From Rhizobium sp. CG5 (GTDB lineage: Bacteria; Pseudomonadota; Alphaproteobacteria; Rhizobiales; Rhizobiaceae), in NCBI RefSeq assembly GCF_023701945.1, contig NZ_JABAEF010000005.1, positions 1-64,000 on the forward strand: DNA of 64,000 nt, written 5' to 3'. Both the position numbers and the translations under genes were made by a program. The number at the start of each line of letters is the position of its first letter. The stretch's first letter is position 1. The notes beneath the pieces are model-generated. The model worked only from the letters and a program-made list of their open reading frames with translations. It made no database searches and had not been told where the DNA came from. This document shows positions 29,142 through 39,170 of this stretch, in pieces.

Positions 29142-29286
29142 AGGGTCTCCTTCCGTAAAATACGGGCGTTGATTTTGTTCGGAGCGTCAGGGGGGGCACA
29201 GCGGCGTCGGCTGGATGCAACAATCTGCGGATTGCGTTGCAGTTCGCGAAGCGCTAATGGCCCTATGTAACCGGATCTGAGACACC

Positions 29287-30210
29287 GTGGCAACCACCTT
29301 CGAAAGCATCCTGCCGGTCTTCCTGCTCGTCCTTCTCGGCGTCGGGCTGAAGCGATGGCCACTGATCAACGGCTCGCTCTGGGATGGGCTGGAGCAGCTC
29401 GGCTTTTACGTGCTCTTCCCTGCCCTCTTGTTCGTCACCCTGTCGCAGGCGGATTTTTCGGCAATCGAAACCGGCGCCGTCAGCGTTGTCGCCAATCTGT
29501 CGGTCCTGGTCATGTCGATCGGCACCCTGGCGCTCTGGCCGCTCTTGAGGCGCAACGGCGTCGATGCGCCGGCCTTCACCACCATTTTCCAGACGACGAC
29601 CCGCTGGAACGGCTTCATGGCGCTGGCGATCGCCGAAAAGATCGCCGGACAGCCGGGGCTGACATTGGTCGCGCTGGTGATGGCGGCGATCATCGTGCCG
29701 CTCAATGTCGTCAATGTCGGTGTCATGGTCTGGTTTGGCGGCGGCAATCGCAACGTCAAGAGCTTTGCCGCGAGACTCCTCTCGAACCCGATCATTCTCG
29801 GGGCGGCAACCGGCGTGATCGTCAATCTGACCGGCCTGCCGATCTATGCGCCCCTGATGCAGACGGTGGAACTGGTCTCGCAATCCTCGCTCAGCCTCGG
29901 CCTGATCATGGTCGGGGCCGGCCTGAAGATCTCCGATGCGCTGAAACCGCATCCGTCCGCCATTCTCGCCACGGTCTTGAAGCTGATCGTCTTCCCGATC
30001 GTGATGGTGGCCCTCGGCCTCGCCTTCGATATCGAGGGTGATGCGCTGACCATGCTGGCGCTCAGCGCCGCGGTGCCGACCGCCATGAACGGCTATCTGC
30101 TGGCCAAGCAGATGGGCGGCGATGCACCGCTTTATGCCGCGACCGCGACCATCCAGACGGCCGCCGCGTTCTTCACCATTCCCGCCGTGCTGTTCGTGGT
30201 GAGCCTTTAG
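29287..30210 (+). CDS. AEC-family (auxin efflux carrier) transporter
   Basis: A 307-residue inner-membrane protein with ten hydrophobic segments in the two-bundle AEC pattern. The crossover helices contain FQTTTRWNGFMALAIAEKIAG and VPTAMNGYLLAKQMGGD. Relatives export or take up small organic acids such as malate or malonate; auxin transport is only the family name. It starts with GTG 29287. Its 3' end is convergent with the acyl-CoA dehydrogenase gene, 12 bp away, with no terminator seen. Confidence 0.88.
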   Translation: MATTFESILPVFLLVLLGVGLKRWPLINGSLWDGLEQLGFYVLFPALLFVTLSQADFSAIETGAVSVVANLSVLVMSIGTLALWPLLRRNGVDAPAFTTIFQTTTRWNGFMALAIAEKIAGQPGLTLVALVMAAIIVPLNVVNVGVMVWFGGGNRNVKSFAARLLSNPIILGAATGVIVNLTGLPIYAPLMQTVELVSQSSLSLGLIMVGAGLKISDALKPHPSAILATVLKLIVFPIVMVALGLAFDIEGDALTMLALSAAVPTAMNGYLLAKQMGGDAPLYAATATIQTAAAFFTIPAVLFVVSL

Positions 30211-30222
30211 GCTGTCGTCGGT

Positions 30223-31866
30223 TCAGGCCGCCGGCGGATAGAGCAGGTCGATGACGTAGCGGGCGTCGAAGCGGGCGTCGAGCACACCGTAGGTGTAGCG
30301 CCAGCCGCCGGCCAGGCGCGTTTCCAGGAAGGCATCGGCGATCTTTCCGGCGCCGAGCCGATAAAGTTCGGCGGCGGCGGCGGCCAGGGCCATCTGCTCG
30401 ACCAGCAGGCGGGCGGCACCCTCGTCCTTTTCGCAGAGCGCCATGGCGACGCGCAGCACCTCGATGGTCTTCTTGCCCGAGGGGCCGAGATCCCGCTCCA
30501 GCTCGGCAAAGACCATCTCAAACAGGTCCTTGCCGCGGGCCAGCACGCGCAGCACGTCGAGCGCCATGACATTGCCGGAGCCTTCCCAGATGGCGTTGAC
30601 CGGCGCCTCGCGGTAATGGCGGGCGATCGCCCTCTCTTCGATGTAACCATTGCCGCCGATGCATTCCATCGCCTCGTAGATCAGCGGCGGCGCCATCTTG
30701 CAGACCCAGTATTTGACGACCGGCGTCATGACGCGGGCATAGGCGGCGTCGGCCGCGCTGTCGCGGGCCCGGTCGAAGGCATCGGCCAGCCGGAAGGACA
30801 GCGCGGTCGCCGCCGCCACATCCAGCGCCATGTCGGCCAGCACACGGGTCATGATCGGCTGGTCGATCAGCTTCTTGCCGAACACCGCCCGGCCGCGCAC
30901 ATGGTGCACGGCTTCGGCCATCGAGGCCCGCATGATGCCGGCCGAGGCCAGCGCGCAGTCGAGCCGCGTCAGGGTGACCATTTCCAGGATGGTGCGGATG
31001 CCGCCGCCCGGCTCGCCGAGCAGATAGCCGAAGGCATCGGTGAACTCGACTTCGGACGAGGCATTCGAGCGATTGCCGATCTTGTCCTTCAGCCGCTGGA
31101 ACTGCAGGCCGTTGGCCGTGCCGTCTTCCAAAAGCCGCGGCACCAGGAAGCAGCCCATGCCTTCCGGCATCTGGGACAGCATGACGAAACCGTCGCTCAT
31201 CGGCGCCGACATGAACCATTTGTGGCCGGACAGGCGGTAGATGCCGTCGCCGGCCCGGGTTGCCGCGGTCACATTGGCGCGAACGTCGGTGCCGCCCTGC
31301 TTTTCCGTCATGCCCATGCCGAGCGTCACCGCCGTCTTCTGCATGGCCGGACGGTTGGACGAATCATATTTGCGCGACAGGATCTTTGGCGCCCATTCCT
31401 TCTGCACCCTGGGCGAGGCCATCAGGGCCGCCACCGACGCATTGGTCATGGTCAGCGGGCAAAGATGGCCGCTTTCCAGCTGCGAGGTCAGGAAAAAGCG
31501 CACGGCGCGCGCCTTGTGCTCGGCGCCCCTGGCATCGGTCTGGCCATCCCAGACGGAGGAATGCAGGCCGGCCGACATGGAGCGGCGCATCAGCGCGTGC
31601 CAGGCCGGATGAAACTCGACGGTATCAAGCCGTTCGCCGCGCGCCCCGTGGGTGCGCAGCTGCGGCGGGCTCTGGTTGGCCATGCGGGCCAGTTCCTGCG
31701 CCTCGTGGGAGGTCACATAGCGGCCGATCGCGTCGAACTCTTCCCGGACGCTGCGGTGCAGATTGGCCGAGAGATCGACGATCAGCGGGTCGGTGCGATA
31801 GGCATTGATGCCGGACCAGGGCTTGGGCTGGTTTAATTCCGCGAGTTTTTCTTCCGTCCGGTTCAT
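30223..31866 (-). CDS. Acyl-CoA dehydrogenase, AidB-like
   Basis: The 547-residue FAD enzyme matches the AidB branch: long N-terminal region beginning NQPKPWSGINAYRTDP, MTEKQGGTDVRANVT as the flavin/substrate motif, SGHKWFMSAPMSDGF, and GGNGYIEERAIARHYREAPVNAIWEGSGNV near the C-terminus (seen as ECIGGNGYIEE and NAIWEGSGNVMALD). AidB in E. coli belongs to the alkylation response; whether this protein oxidises acyl-CoA or protects DNA is not known. ATG 31866 is preferred over TTG 31878. Confidence 0.9.
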   Translation of the reverse strand: MNRTEEKLAELNQPKPWSGINAYRTDPLIVDLSANLHRSVREEFDAIGRYVTSHEAQELARMANQSPPQLRTHGARGERLDTVEFHPAWHALMRRSMSAGLHSSVWDGQTDARGAEHKARAVRFFLTSQLESGHLCPLTMTNASVAALMASPRVQKEWAPKILSRKYDSSNRPAMQKTAVTLGMGMTEKQGGTDVRANVTAATRAGDGIYRLSGHKWFMSAPMSDGFVMLSQMPEGMGCFLVPRLLEDGTANGLQFQRLKDKIGNRSNASSEVEFTDAFGYLLGEPGGGIRTILEMVTLTRLDCALASAGIMRASMAEAVHHVRGRAVFGKKLIDQPIMTRVLADMALDVAAATALSFRLADAFDRARDSAADAAYARVMTPVVKYWVCKMAPPLIYEAMECIGGNGYIEERAIARHYREAPVNAIWEGSGNVMALDVLRVLARGKDLFEMVFAELERDLGPSGKKTIEVLRVAMALCEKDEGAARLLVEQMALAAAAAELYRLGAGKIADAFLETRLAGGWRYTYGVLDARFDARYVIDLLYPPAA

Positions 31867-31941
31867 CTGCTCATACAACTCTTCTTACGCGTCCCGATTC
31901 GTTTAATATGGGGAACAAATGTCTATCGCCTTACCATATGC

Positions 31942-31970
31942 TTGCCCCGGCTGCTGGCAATCTTTATAGA
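31942..31970 (+). promoter_or_regulatory. Probable sigma-70 promoter of pyrBC'
   Basis: TTGCCC (31942-31947), a 17-bp spacer and TATAGA (31965-31970) lie 30 bp before pyrB, giving a start near 31977 and a 23-nt leader with a GGAGGA ribosome site. No attenuator hairpin fits in that leader, so pyrimidine control by UTP attenuation of the enteric type is unlikely here. Confidence 0.5.
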
Positions 31971-31999
31971 CCGCGCGACCACATCCGGAGGACAGTCTC

Positions 32000-32941
32000 A
32001 TGGTCTTCTTTCCCCACCGCCATCTCATTGGCATCAAGGGCCTTACCCACCAAGACATTACCTTTCTGCTCGATAAAGCGGATGAGGCGGTGAAAATCAG
32101 CCGTCAGCGCGAGAAAAAGACCTCGACCCTGCGAGGCCTGACCCAGATCAACCTATTTTTCGAAGCCTCGACCCGCACCCAGTCCTCGTTCGAACTGGCC
32201 GGCAAGCGGCTGGGCGCCGACGTGATGAACATGTCGGTCGGCAATTCGTCGGTCAAGAAGGGCGAAACGCTGATCGATACCGCGATGACGCTCAACGCCA
32301 TGCGGCCGGATGTGCTGGTGGTTCGCCACTCGTCTGCCGGGGCCGCGGCGCTGCTCTCCCAGAAAGTCGCCTGCTCGGTGATCAATGCCGGCGACGGCCA
32401 GCATGAACATCCGACCCAGGCCTTGCTCGACGCGCTGACCATCCGGCGCGCCAAGGGCAAGCTTTCGCGCATCATCGTGGCGATCTGCGGCGACGTGCTG
32501 CATTCGCGCGTGGCACGCTCCAACATCCTGCTGCTGAACGCCATGGGTGCGCGCGTCCGCGTCGTGGCGCCGGCCACCCTGCTGCCGGCCGGGATCGCCG
32601 ACATGAGCGTCGAGGTCTATCACGACATGAAGGAAGGCCTGAAGGACGCCGACGTGGTGATGATGCTGCGCCTGCAGCGCGAGCGCATGTCGGGTGCCTT
32701 CGTGCCGTCGGTGCGCGAATATTTCCATTATTATGGCCTCGACGCCGAAAAGCTGAAATATGCCAAGGACGACGCGCTGGTCATGCATCCCGGTCCGATG
32801 AACCGCGGCGTGGAGATTTCCTCCGATGTCGCCGACGGGCCGCAAAGCGTTATCGAACAGCAGGTCGAAATGGGGGTCGCCGTGCGCATGGCCGTGATGG
32901 AAGCCCTGCTGATCTCGCAGAACCAGGGAGAACGGGCATGA
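32000..32941 (+). CDS. pyrB: Aspartate carbamoyltransferase catalytic subunit
   Basis: PyrB (313 residues) condenses carbamoyl phosphate and aspartate in de novo pyrimidine synthesis. The phosphate-binding STRT is at residues 57-60 ([13 protein letters not shown]), [14 protein letters not shown] carries the HPTQ motif and [12 protein letters not shown] completes the aspartate site. It overlaps pyrC by 4 bp (ATGA), indicating stoichiometric synthesis. Pairing with an inactive dihydroorotase-like protein suggests a PyrB-PyrC' holoenzyme as in pseudomonads. Confidence 0.96.
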   Translation: MVFFPHRHLIGIKGLTHQDITFLLDKADEAVKISRQREKKTSTLRGLTQINLFFEASTRTQSSFELAGKRLGADVMNMSVGNSSVKKGETLIDTAMTLNAMRPDVLVVRHSSAGAAALLSQKVACSVINAGDGQHEHPTQALLDALTIRRAKGKLSRIIVAICGDVLHSRVARSNILLLNAMGARVRVVAPATLLPAGIADMSVEVYHDMKEGLKDADVVMMLRLQRERMSGAFVPSVREYFHYYGLDAEKLKYAKDDALVMHPGPMNRGVEISSDVADGPQSVIEQQVEMGVAVRMAVMEALLISQNQGERA

Positions 32942-34230
32942 GCACGCCAACCGTTCTGAACAATCTCCGCATCATCGATCCGTCCCGCGGCATCGACGAG
33001 GTCGGCAGCATCATCATCGGCGCGGACGGCCGCATTCAGGCTTCTGGCGCGGACGCCCGCAACCAGGGCATTCCGGACGGTGCTGCGGTGCGCGACTGCT
33101 TAGGCCTGACCGCCGTTCCGGGTCTGGTCGATGCGCGGGTCTTCGTCGGCGAGCCCGGTGCCGAACACCGCGAGACGATCGCCTCGGCGAGCCGTGCGGC
33201 CGCCGCCGGTGGGGTCACCTCGTTCATCATGATGCCGGACACCGATCCTGTCATCGACGACATCGCGCTGGTCGAATACGTCAAGAAGAAAGCCCGCGAC
33301 ACGGCGATCGTCCATGTCTATCCGGCAGCGGCCCTGACCAAGGGTTTGCACGGCACGGAAATGACCGAAATGGGCCTGCTGCAGGAAGCCGGTGCGGTGG
33401 CCTTCACCAATGGCCGGCACGGGCTCTACGACACGCAGATGCTGCGCCGGGCGATGACCTATTCGCGCGAGTTTTCGGCCGTGGTGGCGCTGGAACCGCG
33501 CGACCAGTATCTCGGCACTTCGGGCGTCATGAACGAAGGGCTGCTGGCCAGCTGGCTTGGCCTGTCCGGCGTGCCGAAGGAGGCGGAGATCATTCCGCTG
33601 GAACGGGACCTGCGCATCGCCGGACTGACCGGCGCGAACTATCATGCCGCCAAGATTTCCGTGCCGGACTCGGTCGAGGCGATCAAGGCGGCACGGCAGC
33701 GCGGCGTCAACGTGACGTCGGGCATTTCGATCAACCATCTGGCGCTCAACGAAAACGACATCGGCGAATACCGCACGTTCTTCAAGCTCTCGCCGCCGCT
33801 GCGCGCCGAAGACGACCGCATGGCGATGGCCAATGCACTGGCCGCCGGCGATATCGACATCATCGTCTCGTCCCATGATCCGCAGGATGTCGATACCAAG
33901 CGCCTGCCCTTTGCCGATGCGGCCGACGGGGCGATCGGTCTTGAGACCATGCTGGCGGCAGCACTTCGCCTGCATCATAACGGCCAGGTGCCGCTGATGC
34001 GGCTGATCGACGCCATGTCGACGCGGCCGGCGCAGATTTTCGGTCTCGACGCCGGAACGTTGAAGCCCGGCGCGCGTGCCGACATCACGCTGATCGATCT
34101 CGACGAGCCCTGGCTGGTTGCCAAAGACGGCATAGCCTCGCGCTCGAAGAACACACCTTTCGAAGACGCCCGTTTCTCGGGCCGGGCCGTCGCGACCTAT
34201 GTCGCGGGGCTGTTAGTCTTTTCGCTCTGA
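32938..34230 (+). CDS. pyrC': Dihydroorotase-like protein PyrC', metal ligands lost (structural partner of PyrB)
   Basis: The 430-residue protein has the amidohydrolase fold of dihydroorotase but lacks its catalytic groups. The HxH motif of active enzymes is replaced by ARVFV ([14 protein letters not shown]). The H-x-x-H-x-S element reads HAAKIS, and the catalytic Asp of the TDHAPH motif is missing (VSSHDPQ). It is therefore probably a non-catalytic subunit needed for PyrB assembly, as shown for Pseudomonas PyrC'. A functional dihydroorotase gene should exist elsewhere. The ATG overlaps the pyrB stop. Confidence 0.9.
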   Translation: MSTPTVLNNLRIIDPSRGIDEVGSIIIGADGRIQASGADARNQGIPDGAAVRDCLGLTAVPGLVDARVFVGEPGAEHRETIASASRAAAAGGVTSFIMMPDTDPVIDDIALVEYVKKKARDTAIVHVYPAAALTKGLHGTEMTEMGLLQEAGAVAFTNGRHGLYDTQMLRRAMTYSREFSAVVALEPRDQYLGTSGVMNEGLLASWLGLSGVPKEAEIIPLERDLRIAGLTGANYHAAKISVPDSVEAIKAARQRGVNVTSGISINHLALNENDIGEYRTFFKLSPPLRAEDDRMAMANALAAGDIDIIVSSHDPQDVDTKRLPFADAADGAIGLETMLAAALRLHHNGQVPLMRLIDAMSTRPAQIFGLDAGTLKPGARADITLIDLDEPWLVAKDGIASRSKNTPFEDARFSGRAVATYVAGLLVFSL

Positions 34231-34255
34231 CACCTGCGCATTGGGGGGACCGGCC

Positions 34256-34873
34256 GTGGCCACAGTGAACTTTCTGGATATCGGACTGCCCGCGCTGATC
34301 GCGGTCTTGAGCCTCGGCTATCTGCTCGGCTCCATCCCGTTCGGCCTGCTCCTGACCCGCATGGCCGGGCTCGGCGACCTGCGCTCGATCGGATCGGGCA
34401 ATATCGGCGCGACCAACGTGCTGCGCACCGGCAACAAGAAGCTGGCGGCGGCAACCCTTTTGCTCGACGCCCTGAAGGCGACGGCTGCCGCCGTTGCCGC
34501 TCAATACGTCTTCGGCGGCAATGCCGGCCTGCTGGCGGGTTTTGCCGCCTTTATCGGCCATCTCTTTCCGGTCTGGCTCGGCTTCAAGGGCGGCAAGGGC
34601 GTCGCCACCTATATCGGTACGCTGCTCGGCGTCGTGCCGCTGATGGTGCCGGTGTTTGCTGTCGTCTGGCTGGGCATGGCGTTCTTCAGCCGCTATTCCT
34701 CGCTGTCCGCTCTGGTTGCAACCCTTGTTATTCCGGTTGTCCTGTGGATACTGGGCCAGCAGGAGGCAGCGCTCGTCACGGCGGCCATGACCACCATCAC
34801 CTGGTGGAAGCACAAGGCCAATATCGAGCGACTGATCGCCGGCACCGAAAGCAAGATCGGACAAAAGGGATAG
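34256..34873 (+). CDS. plsY: Acyl-phosphate:glycerol-3-phosphate acyltransferase PlsY
   Basis: PlsY (205 residues) is the inner-membrane enzyme that puts the first acyl chain on glycerol-3-phosphate. Motif 1 [13 protein letters not shown], motif 2 [15 protein letters not shown] and motif 3 [20 protein letters not shown] are all present, among five or more membrane segments. I take GTG 34256, with GGGGGGA 6 nt upstream, over TTG 34241. It lies 25 bp after pyrC' and 3 bp before dprA. Confidence 0.95.
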   Translation: MATVNFLDIGLPALIAVLSLGYLLGSIPFGLLLTRMAGLGDLRSIGSGNIGATNVLRTGNKKLAAATLLLDALKATAAAVAAQYVFGGNAGLLAGFAAFIGHLFPVWLGFKGGKGVATYIGTLLGVVPLMVPVFAVVWLGMAFFSRYSSLSALVATLVIPVVLWILGQQEAALVTAAMTTITWWKHKANIERLIAGTESKIGQKG

Positions 34874-34876
34874 GGC

Positions 34877-36028
34877 ATGTCGCTCGGCGGCGCAGGACGA
34901 ACCGGGATTGCGCTGACGGAGCGGCAAAGGATCGCCTGGCTGAGACTGATCCGCAGTGACAATGTCGGCCCCGCCACCTTTCGCGACCTGATCAACCATT
35001 TCGGCACAGCCGAGACCGCCCTTGCCATGCTGCCGGAACTGTCGCGACGCGGCGGATCGACGCGCACTGTGCGGATCGCCACCGAGAGTGAGGCCGAGCG
35101 GGAACTGGAGACCGCGCGGCGGTTCGGTGCTTCCTTCATTGGCATCGGCGAACCCGATTACCCCCCTGCCCTTCGCCAGATCGACGGCGCGCCGCCGCTC
35201 TTGGCGGTCAAAGGCAATCTGAAGGCCGGCCTGAAACCGGCCATCGGCATTGTCGGATCGCGCAATGCCTCGATCAGCGGCGCCAAGTTTGCCGCCATGA
35301 TGGCGCGCGACACCGGCCGGGCCGGCTATACGATCATCTCCGGCCTGGCGCGCGGCATCGACACATCAGCCCATCAGGCAAGCATTGAGACCGGCACCAT
35401 TGCCGCCATGGCCGGCGGTCTCGACCAGCCCTACCCGCCGGAAAATATCGGCCTGCTGAAGGAAATCTGGGATGGAACGGGGCTTGCCATCAGCGAAATG
35501 CCGTTCGGCTGGGAGCCGCGCGCCCGGGATTTTCCGCGCCGCAACCGGCTGATCGCCGGCGTGGCGCTCGGCGTCGTGGTGATCGAGGCGGCCAGCCGTT
35601 CGGGCTCGCTGATCACCGCGAGACTGGCGGGCGATTTCGGCCGGCTGGTGTTTGCCGTTCCCGGCTCGCCGCTTGATCCGCGCTGCCACGGCACCAACGG
35701 GCTGCTGAAGGACGGAGCGATCGTCACCACCGAAGCGGCGGACATTCTGGAGGCCCTGGCGCCACTGTCGAAGATCGACCTGTTCTCGCCGGTCCAGGCG
35801 CGCGAGCCGACCCAGGACGAGGAAAAGCCGCTGATGCTGCCGCCCGACGATGCCGAGAGATCGCGGATCGTCGATGCGCTTGGGCCCACCCCGGTCGAGG
35901 TCGACGACATCATCCGGCATACCGAACTGCCGGCCTCGTCGGTCTATCTCGTGCTGCTGGAACTGGATATCGCCGGGCGGCTACATCGGCATGCGGGTGG
36001 GCTTGTCTCCCTTGCCGCGCTCGATTGA
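34877..36028 (+). CDS. dprA: DNA processing protein DprA
   Basis: DprA (383 residues) binds incoming single-stranded DNA and loads RecA during natural transformation. The Rossmann-like core shows GIVGSRNASISGAKFA, ISGLARGIDTSAHQASIETG and [31 protein letters not shown]-terminal winged-helix segment (VDDIIRHTELPASSVYLVLLELDIAGRL) is of the DML1/Z-DNA-binding-like type. It starts 3 nt after plsY. The last 48 bp overlap a convergent small gene. Confidence 0.94.
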   Translation: MSLGGAGRTGIALTERQRIAWLRLIRSDNVGPATFRDLINHFGTAETALAMLPELSRRGGSTRTVRIATESEAERELETARRFGASFIGIGEPDYPPALRQIDGAPPLLAVKGNLKAGLKPAIGIVGSRNASISGAKFAAMMARDTGRAGYTIISGLARGIDTSAHQASIETGTIAAMAGGLDQPYPPENIGLLKEIWDGTGLAISEMPFGWEPRARDFPRRNRLIAGVALGVVVIEAASRSGSLITARLAGDFGRLVFAVPGSPLDPRCHGTNGLLKDGAIVTTEAADILEALAPLSKIDLFSPVQAREPTQDEEKPLMLPPDDAERSRIVDALGPTPVEVDDIIRHTELPASSVYLVLLELDIAGRLHRHAGGLVSLAALD

Positions 36029-36214
36029 CAGGGCCCGACGGCCCGCCTGCACGTCGCCGGCTTCCACATAGGCCATTTCGATGAGGTAACACAGCATCTC
36101 GGCGCCTTCCTTTTGCGCGACCGACCGCAACTCTCCCAGCATCTGGCGGATATAGGCAATATTCTCTTTCGTCTGAGTGGTGCTGCTGTCAGGGCTCACA
36201 TTATTGGCGGCCAT
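35981..36214 (-). CDS. Conserved hypothetical protein (77 residues)
   Basis: A small, mostly helical protein starting MAANNVSPDSSTTQTKENIA, with a core YIRQMLGELRSVAQKEGAEM and CYLIEMAYVEAGDVQAGRRA. I recall similar short proteins across Rhizobiales but no function. ATG 36214 is chosen over a 17-codon longer frame. The 3' 48 bp overlap dprA on the opposite strand. No signal peptide or membrane segment is seen; it is likely cytoplasmic. Confidence 0.7.
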   Translation of the reverse strand: MAANNVSPDSSTTQTKENIAYIRQMLGELRSVAQKEGAEMLCYLIEMAYVEAGDVQAGRRALSIERGKGDKPTRMPM

Positions 36215-36473
36215 TTTTCGTTCCTGTGGATCGGGTGTCCAAAGTCTGCCGGGGGCTTCAACCACAAGCTGGGAAAACGATAAAACTATTTATCTAGAAT
36301 TGCAATATGCACTCTATCTTCCACAGGTTGTATCGCGTTATGGCTGACATAAATGGCCCGCCCCTCTTGACCGCGGCCGAATCCCTGTCCATGTCGGGGA
36401 GCCGGATTCCCGGAACAAACCGCCGGAATCCTTCCGAACGTTGAAAACACGAACGCAAGTTCAGAGAAACACT

Positions 36474-39167
36474 ATGAATGTAGTCGTTGTAGAGTCGCCC
36501 GCCAAAGCCAAGACAATCAACAAATATCTTGGCCCCGGGTACACGGTCCTGGCCTCGTTCGGACACGTGCGCGATCTGCCTGCCAAGGACGGATCCGTGC
36601 TGCCGGACCAGGACTTCGAGATGCTTTGGGAAGTCGACGGCGCCTCGACAAAGCGCATGAAGGACATTGCCGACGCGGTCAAATCCTCCGACGGACTGTT
36701 TCTGGCGACCGACCCGGATCGCGAAGGGGAAGCGATTTCCTGGCATGTGCTGGATCTCCTGAAGAAGAAGAAGGTGATCGGCGACAAGCCGGTCAAGCGC
36801 GTCGTCTTCAATGCGATCACCAAGAAGGCCGTGCTCGATGCCATGGCCAATCCGCGCGACATCGACGGTCCGCTGGTCGACGCCTATCTGGCGCGCCGCG
36901 CCCTCGATTATCTCGTCGGCTTCAACCTGTCGCCGGTGCTGTGGCGCAAGCTGCCGGGTGCCCGCTCGGCGGGCCGCGTGCAATCGGTCGCACTGCGGCT
37001 GGTCTGCGACCGGGAAAGCGAAATCGAACGCTTCATCTCGGAAGAATACTGGAATATCTCGGCGCTCCTGAAGACGCCGCGCGGCGACGATTTCGAGGCC
37101 CGCCTGGTTTCGGTCGACGGCAAGCGCATCCAGCGCAACACGGTGACCAATGGCGACGAGGCCGCCCGCCTGAAGGATCTGCTCGACGGCGCCAATTATG
37201 TGGTCGACACGATCGAGGCCAAGCCCGTCAAGCGCCATCCGGCGCCGCCCTTTACCACCTCGACGCTGCAGCAGGCCGCATCCTCCAAGCTCGGGTTTTC
37301 GGCATCGCGCACCATGCAGGTGGCACAGCGCCTTTATGAAGGCATCGACATCGGCGGCGAGACCGTCGGTCTGATCACCTATATGCGTACCGACGGCGTG
37401 CAGATGGCGCCGGAAGCGATCGATGCGGCGCGCGCTGCCATCGCCGACCAGTTCGGCAATCGCTACCTGCCGGAAAAGGCGCGTCAATATACCGCCAAGG
37501 CCAAGAATGCCCAGGAAGCGCACGAAGCCGTGCGTCCGACCGACTTCAACCGCACGCCCGACATGGTTCGCCGCTTCCTCGACGCCGACCAGTTGCGGCT
37601 CTACGACCTGATCTGGAAGCGTGGCATCGCCAGCCAGATGGCATCGGCCGAGATCGAGCGGACAACCGCGGAAATTCTGGCGGACCGCAACGGCGAGAAG
37701 GCCGGCCTTCGCGCCGTCGGCTCGGTCATCCGCTTCGACGGCTTCATTGCCGCCTATATCGACCAGAAGGAAGAGGGCGAGGCCGCCGACGACGACGAGG
37801 ATGGCCGCCTGCCGGAAATCAATGCCCGGGAAAAACTGGCCAAGCAGAAGATCAACGCCACCCAGCACTTCACCGAGCCACCGCCGCGCTATTCCGAAGC
37901 GACGCTGATCAAGAAGATGGAAGAGCTCGGCATCGGCCGGCCCTCCACCTATGCGGCAACGCTGGCAACGCTCCGCGACCGCGACTACGTGACGATCGAC
38001 AAGCGCAAGCTCATCCCGCAGGCCAAGGGCCGGCTGGTGACGGCTTTCCTCGAAAGCTTCTTCACCCGCTATGTGGAATATGATTTCACCGCGGATCTCG
38101 AGGAAAAGCTCGACAAGATTTCGGCCGGCGAGCTCAACTGGAAGGACGTGCTGCGCGAATTCTGGACGAGTTTCTTTGCCCAGATCGAGGACACCAAGGA
38201 ACTGCGCGTCACCAATGTGCTCGACGCGCTCAACGAGGCGCTAGCGCCGCTGGTGTTCCCGAAGCGGGAAGACGGCAGCGACCCGCGCATCTGCCAGGTC
38301 TGCGGAACGGGCAACCTGTCGCTGAAGCTCGGCAAATACGGCGCCTTCGTCGGCTGCTCGAACTATCCTGACTGCAATTTCACCCGCCAGCTGTCGTCTG
38401 AAAACGGCGCCGAGGCCGATGCGGCGCTGACCGAGACAAAGACGCTCGGCAAGGATCCCGCCACCGACGAGGATGTGACGCTGCGCAGCGGCCGGTTTGG
38501 CCCCTATGTGCAGCGCGGCGAGGGCAAGGAAGCCAAGCGCTCGTCGCTGCCCAAGGGCTGGAAGCCGGACGACGTGGATTTCGAAAAGGCGCTGTCCCTG
38601 CTCTCCCTGCCGCGCGATGTGGGAACCCATCCCGAAAGCGGCAAGATGATCACGTCCGGCCTCGGCCGCTACGGGCCGTTTATCCTGCATGATGGCACCT
38701 ATGCCAATGTCGACAGCATCGAGGACGTTTTCACCATCGGCCTCAACCGCGCGGTGACCGTGCTTGCCGAAAAGAAGAGCAAGGGACCGAGCGGCCGCGG
38801 CGCGCCGGCGGCCCTCAAGGAACTCGGCGACCATCCGGACGGCGGTGCCATCACGGTGCGCGATGGCCGCTATGGACCTTACGTGAATTGGGGTAAGGTC
38901 AACGCGACGCTGCCAAACGGCAAGGATCCGCAATCGGTGACCGTCGAGGAAGCCCTGGCGCTGATCGTCGAGCGGGCGGCCAAGGGCGGCGGCAAGGCGG
39001 CAGCCAAGAAGGCGCCCGCCAAAAAGGCACCGGCAAAAGCTGCGGCAGCCAAGTCTGCCAAGACGGCGGATGACGGCGATGCAAAGCCCAAGGCGAAGAC
39101 CGCCGCCAAACCCAAAGCGGCTGCCAAGCCCAAAGCCAAGGCAGCGAGCAAACCGAAGAAGAGCTGA
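36474..39167 (+). CDS. topA: DNA topoisomerase I
   Basis: TopA (897 residues) relaxes negative supercoils. The Toprim domain has VVVVESPAKAKTINKYLG and ATDPDREGEAISWH; the active-site tyrosine is in GLITYMRTDG. One classic four-cysteine zinc motif is visible (CQVCGTGNLSLKLGKYGAF, then CSNYPDC), followed by repeated GRYGPF/Y modules (GRFGPYVQRG, GLGRYGPFIL, DGRYGPYVNWG). The tail of about 60 residues is almost only Lys, Ala and Pro. ATG 36474 starts directly at the conserved domain; rnr follows after 3 nt. Confidence 0.96.
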   Translation: MNVVVVESPAKAKTINKYLGPGYTVLASFGHVRDLPAKDGSVLPDQDFEMLWEVDGASTKRMKDIADAVKSSDGLFLATDPDREGEAISWHVLDLLKKKKVIGDKPVKRVVFNAITKKAVLDAMANPRDIDGPLVDAYLARRALDYLVGFNLSPVLWRKLPGARSAGRVQSVALRLVCDRESEIERFISEEYWNISALLKTPRGDDFEARLVSVDGKRIQRNTVTNGDEAARLKDLLDGANYVVDTIEAKPVKRHPAPPFTTSTLQQAASSKLGFSASRTMQVAQRLYEGIDIGGETVGLITYMRTDGVQMAPEAIDAARAAIADQFGNRYLPEKARQYTAKAKNAQEAHEAVRPTDFNRTPDMVRRFLDADQLRLYDLIWKRGIASQMASAEIERTTAEILADRNGEKAGLRAVGSVIRFDGFIAAYIDQKEEGEAADDDEDGRLPEINAREKLAKQKINATQHFTEPPPRYSEATLIKKMEELGIGRPSTYAATLATLRDRDYVTIDKRKLIPQAKGRLVTAFLESFFTRYVEYDFTADLEEKLDKISAGELNWKDVLREFWTSFFAQIEDTKELRVTNVLDALNEALAPLVFPKREDGSDPRICQVCGTGNLSLKLGKYGAFVGCSNYPDCNFTRQLSSENGAEADAALTETKTLGKDPATDEDVTLRSGRFGPYVQRGEGKEAKRSSLPKGWKPDDVDFEKALSLLSLPRDVGTHPESGKMITSGLGRYGPFILHDGTYANVDSIEDVFTIGLNRAVTVLAEKKSKGPSGRGAPAALKELGDHPDGGAITVRDGRYGPYVNWGKVNATLPNGKDPQSVTVEEALALIVERAAKGGGKAAAKKAPAKKAPAKAAAAKSAKTADDGDAKPKAKTAAKPKAAAKPKAKAASKPKKS

Positions 39168-39170
39168 CAG

